Of a stretch of 32,329 bases of DNA, positions 8,552 to 14,804 are shown in pieces (positions within the stretch are counted from its first letter, which is position 1; every line of letters starts with the position of its first letter). Source of the stretch: an uncultured Opitutia bacterium (GTDB taxonomy: Bacteria; Verrucomicrobiota; Verrucomicrobiia; Opitutales; UBA953); the NCBI GenBank assembly GCA_903829855.1, contig CAIKRN010000061.1:1-32329 (forward strand), given 5' to 3'. Made by a program: the position numbers and the translations under genes. Below the pieces are notes generated by a model. It searched no databases, was not told where the DNA came from, and saw only the letters and a list, made by a program, of their open reading frames with translations.

Positions 8552-9001
8552 CTAGCCCGCGAGGGTCAGTTGAAACCGATGACCGCCATCCGCCTGGATG
8601 GCGGTTTTCATTTGCCAGTATCCTGAGGGGAGGCGCGTCGCGACTTTCTCCGGCCATTCCACGACCACGTTCCAAGGTGATTTCGCCAGATCCCAGATTA
8701 GGAGATCATCAAAGCCCTCGGGGCGCGTCAGGCGATAGGCATCGACATGGAACACCTGTCGGGTGCCTTCGTAGACGTTGAGCAGCGAGAAGGAGGGACT
8801 CGTGATATCTCCCTTGATGCCCAGTCCGCTGACCAACCCCCGCACGAAGGTCGTCTTACCCGCGCCAAGGTCGCCAGAGAGCGCCAAGAGGGTGTCGGGC
8901 GGCAGTAGGGCGGCGAAGGCGCATGCGGCCCTCTCAGTCTCCTCGCCTGAGTAGGTGGTGAGACCGGCGATCCAAGTCGCAAGTGCGGCAGGCGAGCCCA
9001 T
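8552..9001 (-). CDS. tsaE: tRNA threonylcarbamoyladenosine biosynthesis ATPase TsaE
   Basis: ATPase partner of the TsaB-TsaD complex that makes the t6A modification at position 37 of ANN-decoding tRNAs. The protein is 149 residues. The Walker A motif GDLGAGKT is at 43-50, followed by the family blocks DITSPSFSLLNVY, VFHVDAYRL and VVVEWPEK. The start at ATG 9001 gives the normal N-terminal length. It is the last gene of the minus-strand run but is separated from the GH109-like genes by a strong minus-strand terminator at 9042-9072, so it must have its own promoter or rely on readthrough. It is convergent with typA with one base between the stop codons. Confidence 0.93.
   Translation of the reverse strand: MGSPAALATWIAGLTTYSGEETERAACAFAALLPPDTLLALSGDLGAGKTTFVRGLVSGLGIKGDITSPSFSLLNVYEGTRQVFHVDAYRLTRPEGFDDLLIWDLAKSPWNVVVEWPEKVATRLPSGYWQMKTAIQADGGHRFQLTLAG
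8582..8609 (+). terminator. Intrinsic terminator of typA inside the opposing tsaE gene
   Basis: ACCGCCATCC (8582-8591), loop GCCT, GGATGGCGGT (8596-8605) forms a perfect 10-bp stem followed by TTTTC when the stem's last T is counted. It starts 31 bases after the typA stop and lies entirely within the 3' coding part of tsaE on the other strand. Confidence 0.85.
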
Positions 9002-9041
9002 GCGCGCAGTCTTTATCTCCGCGGAACGTCAGGCAACCCGC

Positions 9042-9072
9042 AAACAAAAGACCCGGCCGAGTGGCCGGGTCT
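9042..9072 (-). terminator. Intrinsic terminator after the GH109-like genes
   Basis: On the minus strand a perfect 10-bp stem, AGACCCGGCC / GGCCGGGTCT with a 4-base loop, is followed by TTTGTTTG after the stem's last T. It lies 22 bases after the stop of the 9095-10552 gene and before tsaE. Confidence 0.88.
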
Positions 9073-9094
9073 GGTGGGTGGACTGGATCGTCGC

Positions 9095-10552
9095 TTACGA
9101 GACGATGCCGAGGGGCGGGATGGTCTTCCAGTCGCCGCGCGTGAAGTCAGGGCACTGGATGGGCATGCTGCCTTCCTTCACGGAGCGGGCGGAGATCTCG
9201 AGGATGCTCGACCAGTCGGCCGCATCGTAGACGGTCATGTCCGGGGTGATGCCCTGGCGCACGCAATCCAGCATGCGATAGGCCATCACGAAGTCCATGC
9301 CGCCGTGGCCGCCGACCTTCTTACCCAACTCACCAATCTTCGTGATCAGCGGGTGCTGGTTGGCCTTCATGAATTTGGCGAGTTTCTCCTTCTCGTAGGT
9401 CCACTCGTGGCTGTTGCGCTTTTCCTTCGGGTCGAGAATCGGGTGCTTATTGTCGGCATCGACGGCGAGGCGACCGGGGTAGCCGAAGAACGTGGCCTGC
9501 GTGCCGCAGAGCGCATTGATGCGCGTGTATGGACGGGGGCTGACGACGTCGTGCTGGATCATAATCGTCCGGCCGAGCTGCGTCTTGATAATCGAGGTGT
9601 TCATATCGCCACAGACGAACTTCTCGTCCTTGTGTTGGCCTTTGTTGGGCTGGTGCTTATCGCGATACTGGGTGAGGTTGAATTCCGGGGACGAGACGGA
9701 GACCACGAACTTGAAGGCGTCGCCGCGGCCGATATTCATGTACTGGGCCACCGGGCCGAGGCCGTGCGTGGGGTAGAGGTTCCCATCCATGAAGCGATGG
9801 TAGTCGCGGCGCCAATCGCCTTCACTACCAAGGCTCCAGAGGACGCCGCCGCCAAGGTTGTGGATGTAGGCGCACTCGGCGTGTTTGAGGTCTCCGAAGA
9901 AGCCCTGGCGAGCGAGGTTCAGCACGAACAGTTCTTCGTCACCATAGCAGCAGTTCTCAATGATCGAGCAGTGGCGCTGGGTCTTCTCCGCCATGTCCAC
10001 GAGCTGCCAGCACTGGTCGACCGTGACGGCAGGCGAGACTTCGATGAAGGCGTGCTTGCCCTTCTCCATGGCCTTGAGGGCCATCGGCACGTGCCACTCC
10101 CAAGGAGTGGCGACGAACACGACATCGATGTCGTCGCGCTCCAGCATCTTTTCCCAGGCATTCTCGTCGCCAAAATAGATGGCCGGTTCCTTGCCGGTGA
10201 CTTTCTTGACGTTGGCGGCGGCGCTCTTGGCGCGGGCTTCGACGATATCGCAGACGGCGACGACTTCCGCGAACGGGATATTGGCAGCTGAATTCACGTG
10301 GGAGCGGCCACGGTTGAGGCCGATCACCGCGACGCGGACTTTCTCGGTGGGCTTGGTGGTCAGATTCCAGACGGGCTTATTGCCGGCTGGGCGCGGGCGC
10401 GTGACCGAGATGTCATGGGCACCAAGGAGTTTGAGGTCGCGCGGGTCTGGCTTGGCTTCGGCCGAGGGAATGGCGTTCAGGCCGAGTCCGAGCCCGGCGA
10501 GGGCACCGAGCTTAAGGAAGTCGCGACGATTGGCGTTATCAGGGATGTTCAT
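9095..10552 (-). CDS. Tat-exported Gfo/Idh/MocA protein, GH109-like (paralog A)
   Basis: The 485-residue protein starts with a Tat signal, NRRDFLKLGALAG (RR at 9-10), then a Rossmann domain with VRVAVIGLNRGRSH (72-85) and the blocks ATPWEWHVPMALKAM, QRHCSIIENCCYG, RQGFFGDLKHAECAYIH and YPTHGLGPVAQYMNIGRGD. These match the GH109 family, NAD-dependent glycoside hydrolases of the Gfo/Idh/MocA fold; characterised members cleave terminal alpha-N-acetylgalactosamine. Substrate here is not certain, since many relatives are uncharacterised. Tat export fits a protein that folds around tightly bound NAD before reaching the periplasm. It follows its paralog after 33 bases, with a C-rich leader and no Shine-Dalgarno sequence. 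Plain dehydrogenase activity is an alternative. Confidence 0.85.
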   Translation of the reverse strand: MNIPDNANRRDFLKLGALAGLGLGLNAIPSAEAKPDPRDLKLLGAHDISVTRPRPAGNKPVWNLTTKPTEKVRVAVIGLNRGRSHVNSAANIPFAEVVAVCDIVEARAKSAAANVKKVTGKEPAIYFGDENAWEKMLERDDIDVVFVATPWEWHVPMALKAMEKGKHAFIEVSPAVTVDQCWQLVDMAEKTQRHCSIIENCCYGDEELFVLNLARQGFFGDLKHAECAYIHNLGGGVLWSLGSEGDWRRDYHRFMDGNLYPTHGLGPVAQYMNIGRGDAFKFVVSVSSPEFNLTQYRDKHQPNKGQHKDEKFVCGDMNTSIIKTQLGRTIMIQHDVVSPRPYTRINALCGTQATFFGYPGRLAVDADNKHPILDPKEKRNSHEWTYEKEKLAKFMKANQHPLITKIGELGKKVGGHGGMDFVMAYRMLDCVRQGITPDMTVYDAADWSSILEISARSVKEGSMPIQCPDFTRGDWKTIPPLGIVS

Positions 10553-10582
10553 GGGTTAGGGTGGGGTGGGTGAGGTGGGTGG
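10553..10582 (+). other. G-quadruplex-forming motif next to a start codon
   Basis: The plus strand has guanine runs at 10553-10555, 10559-10561, 10563-10566, 10568-10570 and 10577-10579 separated by loops of 3, 1, 1 and 6 bases, which satisfies the standard four-run G4 pattern. It fills most of the 33-base gap between the two GH109-like genes and touches the start codon of paralog A. Transcription is from the minus strand, so the G-rich strand is the template and the mRNA leader is C-rich. Confidence 0.7.
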
Positions 10583-10585
10583 AAA

Positions 10586-12070
10586 TTAAGAAACGAGGGG
10601 AAGGGGTTTGAGGGCTTTCCAGCCACCGCGGGTGAAGTCCGGGAAGGCCACGGGGACGCTGTCTTCGCGGACGGAGCGATCAGAGATATCCAGCAGGGCG
10701 GACCACGAAGCCGCATCGTAGACGGTGAGGTCGGGTGTGATGCCTTGGCGGATGCAGTCCAGGAAGCGGTAGTTCATCAGCGAATCCATGCCGCCATGAC
10801 CGCCGACCTTCTTTGCGAACTCACCGACCTTGCGTGCGAGCGGGTGCTGATTCGCTTCCATGAATTTCTTAAGCGCTTCGCCTTCATAGGTCCAGTGATG
10901 GCTATTCCGCTTTTCCTTCGGATCGAGGAGGGGGTGCGAGTTATCCGCGTCGATTGCTAGGCGGTTGGGGTAGCCGGCGAACGTGGCGAGCGATCCGCTG
11001 AGCATATTGCCGCGGGTATAGGGGCGTGGGCTCGTATTGTCGTGCTGGATGACGATGGTGCGTCCGAGCTCCGTCTTGATGATCGAGGTGTTCACGTCGC
11101 CGCAGACGAACTTCTGGTCCTGCGAACGGTCGCGGTCGGGTTTGACGCGTTCGCGCAACTGGCTGAGTCCGAATTCCGGCGAGGAGACTGAGACCGCAAA
11201 TTTAAAAGCGTCACCACGGCCAATGCCCATGTATTGGGCAATGGTGCCGAGTCCGTGCGTGGGGTAGACATTGCCTTGCAGGAGGGTCGCGTAGTTGCGG
11301 CGCCATTCCCGCTGCTTGTCCATGAACGTGTAGCCTTTAGGGCCGCTACCAGAGGAGCGTTGGTCGTGGATGTAGCCGCACTCTCCGTGCTTCAGGTCAC
11401 CGAAGAACCCTTGGCGGGCCAGGTTGAGGACGAAGAGTTCCTCTTCGCCGTAGCAGGCGTTCTCCAGGATGGGGCAATGCCGTTGGTATTTCTCAGACGC
11501 ATCGACGAGTTGCCAGCATTCATCGATCGTCAACCCGCAGTTTACTTCAACGAAGGCGTGCTTACCGAGCGACATGCACTTGATTGCCATCGGCGTGTGC
11601 CATTCCCAGGGGGTGGCGATATGCACCACGTCGATGTCATCGCGGGCGACCATCTTCTCCCAGGCATTTTCATCACCACTGTAGATGGCCGGTCGTTTGC
11701 CCGTTTTTTTGAAGACCGATTCGGCCTGAGCCTTGGCACGTTCATCGATGATATCGCAGACGGCGACGACTTCGGCGAAAGGCAGGGCGGCGACGGAGTT
11801 GACGTGGGCCGACCCGCGGTTCAGGCCGATCACTGCCACGCGGACTTTTTCCGTCGGCTTGGTGGTGAGGTCCCAGACCGGCGTATTCCCAGCAGGGCGC
11901 GGACGCATCGTGCCCATCTCGGCGGCGCGAAGGTGTTTGAGTTGGGCGGGGTCGGGTTTCGCGCTGGCGGAAGGGACGCCCCCGAGACTCAAGCCTAAGC
12001 CCGCCAGTACCCCGAGTTTGAGGAAGTCGCGGCGATCGCCGGAGTCTGGAGGGGCGGCGGTGTCTCTCAC
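10586..12070 (-). CDS. Tat-exported Gfo/Idh/MocA protein, GH109-like (paralog B)
   Basis: The 494-residue protein is clearly homologous along its full length to the gene after it: Tat motif DRRDFLKLGVLAG, VRVAVIGLNRGSAHVNS, HIATPWEWHTPMAIKCM, QRHCPILENACYGEEE, RQGFFGDLKHGECGYIHD and YPTHGLGTIAQYMGIGRGD. It has a short insertion near QRSSGSGPKGYTFMDK absent from paralog A. The start is a GTG at 12070, the only in-frame start before the Tat motif, and it lies in a 6-bp hairpin. The pair probably arose by local duplication and may act on different linkages of host- or algae-derived glycans; the substrate is inference. The gene is separated from the CPBP gene by 68 bases, so it may begin a transcription unit of its own. 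Confidence 0.85.
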   Translation of the reverse strand: MRDTAAPPDSGDRRDFLKLGVLAGLGLSLGGVPSASAKPDPAQLKHLRAAEMGTMRPRPAGNTPVWDLTTKPTEKVRVAVIGLNRGSAHVNSVAALPFAEVVAVCDIIDERAKAQAESVFKKTGKRPAIYSGDENAWEKMVARDDIDVVHIATPWEWHTPMAIKCMSLGKHAFVEVNCGLTIDECWQLVDASEKYQRHCPILENACYGEEELFVLNLARQGFFGDLKHGECGYIHDQRSSGSGPKGYTFMDKQREWRRNYATLLQGNVYPTHGLGTIAQYMGIGRGDAFKFAVSVSSPEFGLSQLRERVKPDRDRSQDQKFVCGDVNTSIIKTELGRTIVIQHDNTSPRPYTRGNMLSGSLATFAGYPNRLAIDADNSHPLLDPKEKRNSHHWTYEGEALKKFMEANQHPLARKVGEFAKKVGGHGGMDSLMNYRFLDCIRQGITPDLTVYDAASWSALLDISDRSVREDSVPVAFPDFTRGGWKALKPLPLVS

Positions 12071-12080
12071 GGGGGTGAGA
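12065..12080 (-). promoter_or_regulatory. Hairpin enclosing the GTG start of GH109-like paralog B
   Basis: TCTCAC (12065-12070), loop GGGG, GTGAGA (12075-12080) is a perfect 6-bp inverted repeat. In the minus-strand mRNA the GUG start codon is part of the 3' arm, so folding would hide the initiation codon. No Shine-Dalgarno is evident upstream. Confidence 0.45.
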
Positions 12081-12138
12081 ACAAGACAGCAAAGCGTGCC
12101 TGCGGTTGCAACGGATTTGGACTACCTTTCTTCTAAAT

Positions 12139-12714
12139 CTACCCGCATACGAAGCCTTGGGCCCATTTAATTCCAAACACCGCCAGATTACGCACGGTAT
12201 GAGCCATAAAGCAGGGTAGCAATGAGCGGTCGGGGTTCAGCGGATTGAAGCGGGCCAGGTAAAGCCAGAGGGAGGTGATGAATGCGAACACCGCGCTGAC
12301 GCGTCCCTCCGCTTGGTTGAGGTCAAAGTTATGAATCACCGCGAAAACCAGTGAGCCGACGATGATCACCGTCAAAAGTTTGCGGCCATAAAATTCACCT
12401 GGAGCCACAAAGCCGCGGAATAAAGCTTCTTCTACGATCGAGGCGCCGATGAGTTGGAAAATGAAAATCGTAGGTAAGACGCTTTGTTGGTTGGTGAGTC
12501 CGGCGCGCTTCTCGACGGCGGCTTCGGCGATGGTGATCAGGATCGCGCCGGCCGCGGCGGCGTAGTACGCAGCGGCCGGTGCGTAGGTCGTGCCCGGCCA
12601 GAAGCCTTCGGCGGTTTTATTAATCCGCCGGCGGCGACGATCCCGAAACCAGGCAATCAGCACAAACAGACCCAGAGCGCAGTAGAGTAAGGCTTTGGCG
12701 GCGGTGAGATCCAC
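12139..12714 (-). CDS. CPBP-family intramembrane glutamic protease
   Basis: A 191-residue membrane protein with all three motifs of the CPBP (Abi/CAAX protease) family: EEALFR (E95, E96, R100), FAVIH (F124, H128) and HTVRN (H172, N176). It has about five to six hydrophobic segments and an arginine-rich cytoplasmic loop (about 24-31). Bacterial members range from bacteriocin self-immunity to unknown maintenance roles; nothing nearby suggests a bacteriocin. Start is a GTG at 12714, 4 bases after the cutA stop, so it is probably translated from the LOG-cutA-CPBP transcript. Confidence 0.88.
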   Translation of the reverse strand: MDLTAAKALLYCALGLFVLIAWFRDRRRRRINKTAEGFWPGTTYAPAAAYYAAAAGAILITIAEAAVEKRAGLTNQQSVLPTIFIFQLIGASIVEEALFRGFVAPGEFYGRKLLTVIIVGSLVFAVIHNFDLNQAEGRVSAVFAFITSLWLYLARFNPLNPDRSLLPCFMAHTVRNLAVFGIKWAQGFVCG

Positions 12715-12718
12715 GGGG

Positions 12719-13036
12719 TTAGCGGACGCCTAGAATCCAGGCGCGGTAAGCGGGTGAGGCATGATGAGCCTCGATCGCTAGCCATTGCGGCAGTGCGTAG
12801 GGGTGGTGGGCGTGGACCCATGCCTCTAAATCTGACATCTTGGCGCCGGCGAATTTGAAGGTCACGCGATATTCCTCTTCGCTTTCGACGTGGCCTTCCC
12901 AGGTGTAATGCGAACGAATCGGGCCATCGATTTGGGCGCAGGCTGCCAGACCAGCGGCGACGGCGCCAGCGGCGAGGCGATCGGCTTCCTCCCGGGAGGG
13001 CAGGGTAGTCCAGGCGATCCCGATGGCTTCAGTCAT
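12719..13036 (-). CDS. cutA: CutA1-family divalent-cation tolerance protein
   Basis: Small (105 residues) trimeric ferredoxin-like protein. The family signatures are clear: WTTLPSREEADRLA at the N-terminus, GLAACAQI, SHYTWEGHVESEEEY and the C-terminal HPYALPQWLAI. The name comes from copper tolerance in E. coli, but the role in most bacteria is unresolved. Its ATG lies inside the 3' end of the LOG gene (8-base overlap), and CPBP follows after 4 bases, so the three are very likely one operon. Confidence 0.92.
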   Translation of the reverse strand: MTEAIGIAWTTLPSREEADRLAAGAVAAGLAACAQIDGPIRSHYTWEGHVESEEEYRVTFKFAGAKMSDLEAWVHAHHPYALPQWLAIEAHHASPAYRAWILGVR

Positions 13037-13889
13037 TCGTCTCGCTGTCGGGTTTCAGGTACCGTTCGGTAATAATATTAATGAGGTGATCGCGGGCTTC
13101 TTCGACCGAATCCACGTGGATGTACAGATCGCGATCGGACGGCGACACCATCCCCCATTCCTGGAAGGTCTCGAAGTTGACGGCGTTTTTCCAGAAGGCG
13201 GAGCCGAACAGCAGGACGGGGAAGTGCTTCTTGGTCTTACCGGTCTGGATCAGCGTGAGCATTTCGAAGAGTTCATCGAAAGTGCCGAAGCCACCGGGGA
13301 AGGCGACGAGCGCCTTGGCGAGGTATAAGAACCAATATTTCCGAACGAAGAAATAGTGAAACTCGAGATCAAGCTCAGGCGTGATATAGGGATTGTGTTC
13401 TTGCTCGAAGGGCAGGGCGATGCCGAGGCCGATGGAGCGGCCGCCGGCCTGATGGGCGCCGAGATTCGCTGCTTCCATGATGCCGGGGCCACCGCCGGAG
13501 CAGACGAGGAAGCGCTGCCACTCGGGGAGAGAGAGCGACCATTTCGTCATCTCAAAGGAAAGGGCGCGGCAGGCTTCGTAGTAAGCGGAGCTGCGCAGAT
13601 TGATTTCGGCTACCCGGAGGCGCAGCGCACACTCCGAGTCGTCGCACTGCCCGGCTTTCGCCAAGACTTTAGCTTCCTCGAGTTGCTTGCGAGCGACGTC
13701 GGGCGGCAAAGTCCGGGCGGAGCCGAACATCACGACCGTATTGCGCACGCCGTATTTCTTGAAGCGTAAGTGGGGCTCCATCATCTCCGACATCACCCGA
13801 AGGGTCCGAGCCTGGGGGCTGAGCATGAACTCCTGATTCTGGTAGGCCCGGGCGGGGGTGGGCCTAAGTTTACCTTTTTCGGGGCTCAT
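13029..13889 (-). CDS. LOG-family protein (TIGR00730-type nucleoside 5'-monophosphate phosphoribohydrolase-like)
   Basis: A 286-residue Rossmann-fold protein with both LOG-family motifs, SGGGPGIMEA (131-140) and PGGFGTFDE (198-206). Characterised relatives release free cytokinin-type bases or hydrolyse nucleotides at the N-glycosidic bond; many were once misannotated as lysine decarboxylases. It has an N-terminal extension of about 50 residues before VVMFGSART and a longer middle region (about 65-125), as in the larger, non-plant type members. The ATG at 13889 is preceded on the minus strand by GGGGGAG at 8 bases, a good ribosome-binding site. First gene of a block with cutA and the CPBP protease and divergent from rpmH. 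Confidence 0.88.
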   Translation of the reverse strand: MSPEKGKLRPTPARAYQNQEFMLSPQARTLRVMSEMMEPHLRFKKYGVRNTVVMFGSARTLPPDVARKQLEEAKVLAKAGQCDDSECALRLRVAEINLRSSAYYEACRALSFEMTKWSLSLPEWQRFLVCSGGGPGIMEAANLGAHQAGGRSIGLGIALPFEQEHNPYITPELDLEFHYFFVRKYWFLYLAKALVAFPGGFGTFDELFEMLTLIQTGKTKKHFPVLLFGSAFWKNAVNFETFQEWGMVSPSDRDLYIHVDSVEEARDHLINIITERYLKPDSETND

Positions 13890-13940
13890 TCCCTATTCTC
13901 CCCCTCTAAAGGGGTCCTGCCAAGCCGGGAAGCGTGGGGC

Positions 13941-13977
13941 TTGACACCCTCGGTGGGGCTCTCTTGGCTGTTCCCTT
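13941..13977 (+). promoter_or_regulatory. Putative rpmH promoter
   Basis: A consensus -35 hexamer TTGACA is at 13941-13946; 17 bases later is TTGGCT (13964-13969), a poor -10. The run TTGGCTGTTCCCTT at 13964-13977 matches 12 of 14 bases of the run at 2106, upstream of an unrelated membrane-protein gene. The ATG of rpmH follows at 13985. Confidence 0.45.
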
Positions 13978-13984
13978 TAAAGCC

Positions 13985-14122
13985 ATGCATCCCACCTACC
14001 GTCCGTCCAAGATCAGCCGCGCCCGCAAGTGCGGTTTCCGCGCCCGCTCCAAGACCCCCGGCGGCCGCAAGGTGCTGGCCAATCGCCGCAGCGTTGGTCG
14101 TAAGCGCCTCGGAAACTCCTAA
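13985..14122 (+). CDS. rpmH: 50S ribosomal protein L34
   Basis: A 45-residue, highly basic protein of the large ribosomal subunit. It reads MHPTYRPSKISRARKCGFR then a GGRKVLANRRSVGRKRL core, the expected L34 pattern (family members usually start M-K-R-T-Y-Q-P-S, so the second and third residues are slightly unusual). ATG 13985 is chosen; the in-frame upstream start at 13934 would translate through the promoter. First gene of the conserved rpmH-rnpA-yidD group, with rnpA 5 bases after its stop. Confidence 0.96.
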   Translation: MHPTYRPSKISRARKCGFRARSKTPGGRKVLANRRSVGRKRLGNS

Positions 14123-14127
14123 TTTCC

Positions 14128-14487
14128 ATGCGTCTCCCGCGGGAGCGTCGAATTCGCGCCTCGGCCGATTTCAACCGCCTCCGCCAAGAAGGCTCGCGAC
14201 TCGATTGCGGGCCTTTTCTTTTGAATTTACGCCCGACTGGGGTGAAGGGCCCTGCGCGCTTTGCCGTCATCGCGGCAAAGAAGTCCCTGCCTTTGGCGGT
14301 TGATCGCAATCGGGCCAAGCGTCTGGCCCGGGAACTCTTCCGCACGGACCCCTTGGCTTTCCCTGCCGGCTGGGAAGTTGTGTTGGTCATTCGTTCCGGC
14401 ATGTTGCGTCGTTCTTTGGCCGAGTTGCGTAAGGTGTTTGCCTTGTCGGCTGCCAAGGCGGTGGCTGCGGCCGCCGTCCAGCCATGA
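14128..14487 (+). CDS. rnpA: Ribonuclease P protein component
   Basis: Protein subunit that helps the RNase P RNA bind and process pre-tRNA 5' leaders. The 119-residue protein has the typical RLPRERRIRASADFNRL start, FAVIAAKKSLPLAVDRN, and the RNR motif in DRNRAKRLARELF. The last about 15 residues are an Ala/Val-rich tail. The stop overlaps the yidD start as ATGA, consistent with translational coupling. Confidence 0.95.
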   Translation: MRLPRERRIRASADFNRLRQEGSRLDCGPFLLNLRPTGVKGPARFAVIAAKKSLPLAVDRNRAKRLARELFRTDPLAFPAGWEVVLVIRSGMLRRSLAELRKVFALSAAKAVAAAAVQP

Positions 14488-14735
14488 ACGAGCCGCGACC
14501 TTCTTGGCTCGCGCGCCCGGCGCTAGGGATGATCCGTTTCTATCAACGCTTTCTTTCCCGTCCCCTTCACGCTATTCCCGGCACGGGCTGTCGATATCAC
14601 CCGACGTGTTCGTGTTATGCCGCCACGGCGTTGACGCGCTTTGGATTAATTCGCGGCGGCTGGCTGGGCGTCCAGCGTATCTGCCGTTGCCATCCTTGGG
14701 GTGGTTCTGGGGTAGATGAAGTGCCTCTGAAGTAA
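14484..14735 (+). CDS. yidD: Membrane protein insertion efficiency factor YidD
   Basis: An 83-residue, membrane-associated protein thought to aid YidC-dependent membrane insertion. The family pattern is complete: amphipathic RFYQRFLSRPL, then CRYHPTCSCYA (C36, C42, C44), the GLIRGGWLGVQRI helix and RCHPWGGSGVDEVP. It has a Cys where the usual motif has Gln (TCSCYA versus TCSQYA). It overlaps rnpA by 4 bases. yidC, its usual next neighbour, is not there; a phosphoglycerol transferase-like gene follows instead. Confidence 0.95.
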   Translation: MNEPRPSWLARPALGMIRFYQRFLSRPLHAIPGTGCRYHPTCSCYAATALTRFGLIRGGWLGVQRICRCHPWGGSGVDEVPLK

Positions 14736-14770
14736 GGCAAAAGACCTTGATTGTAGGGATAAATTAACTC

Positions 14771-14788
14771 GCCCTAAGGGCCGCTTTT
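14771..14788 (+). terminator. Weak terminator-like hairpin after yidD
   Basis: GCCC-TAA-GGGC (14771-14781) is followed by CGC and five T residues (14784-14788). The stem is only 4 bp, so termination would be partial; it lies 36 bases after the yidD stop and 17 before the next start. Confidence 0.35.
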
Positions 14789-14804
14789 TCGGCTAATCGC
14801 CTCC

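Noticed and set aside
9074..10291. Plus-strand open frame of 405 codons opposite GH109-like paralog A
   Set aside because: Shadow of the real gene caused by high GC; it crosses the minus-strand stop region and has no recognisable domain.
11234..11998. Plus-strand open frame opposite GH109-like paralog B
   Set aside because: Same shadow pattern as opposite paralog A, with no family match.
13890..13984. Possible replication origin next to rpmH
   Set aside because: rpmH is often near dnaA and oriC, but this gap is short, has no TTATCCACA-type DnaA boxes or AT-rich tract, and no dnaA or dnaN is present.
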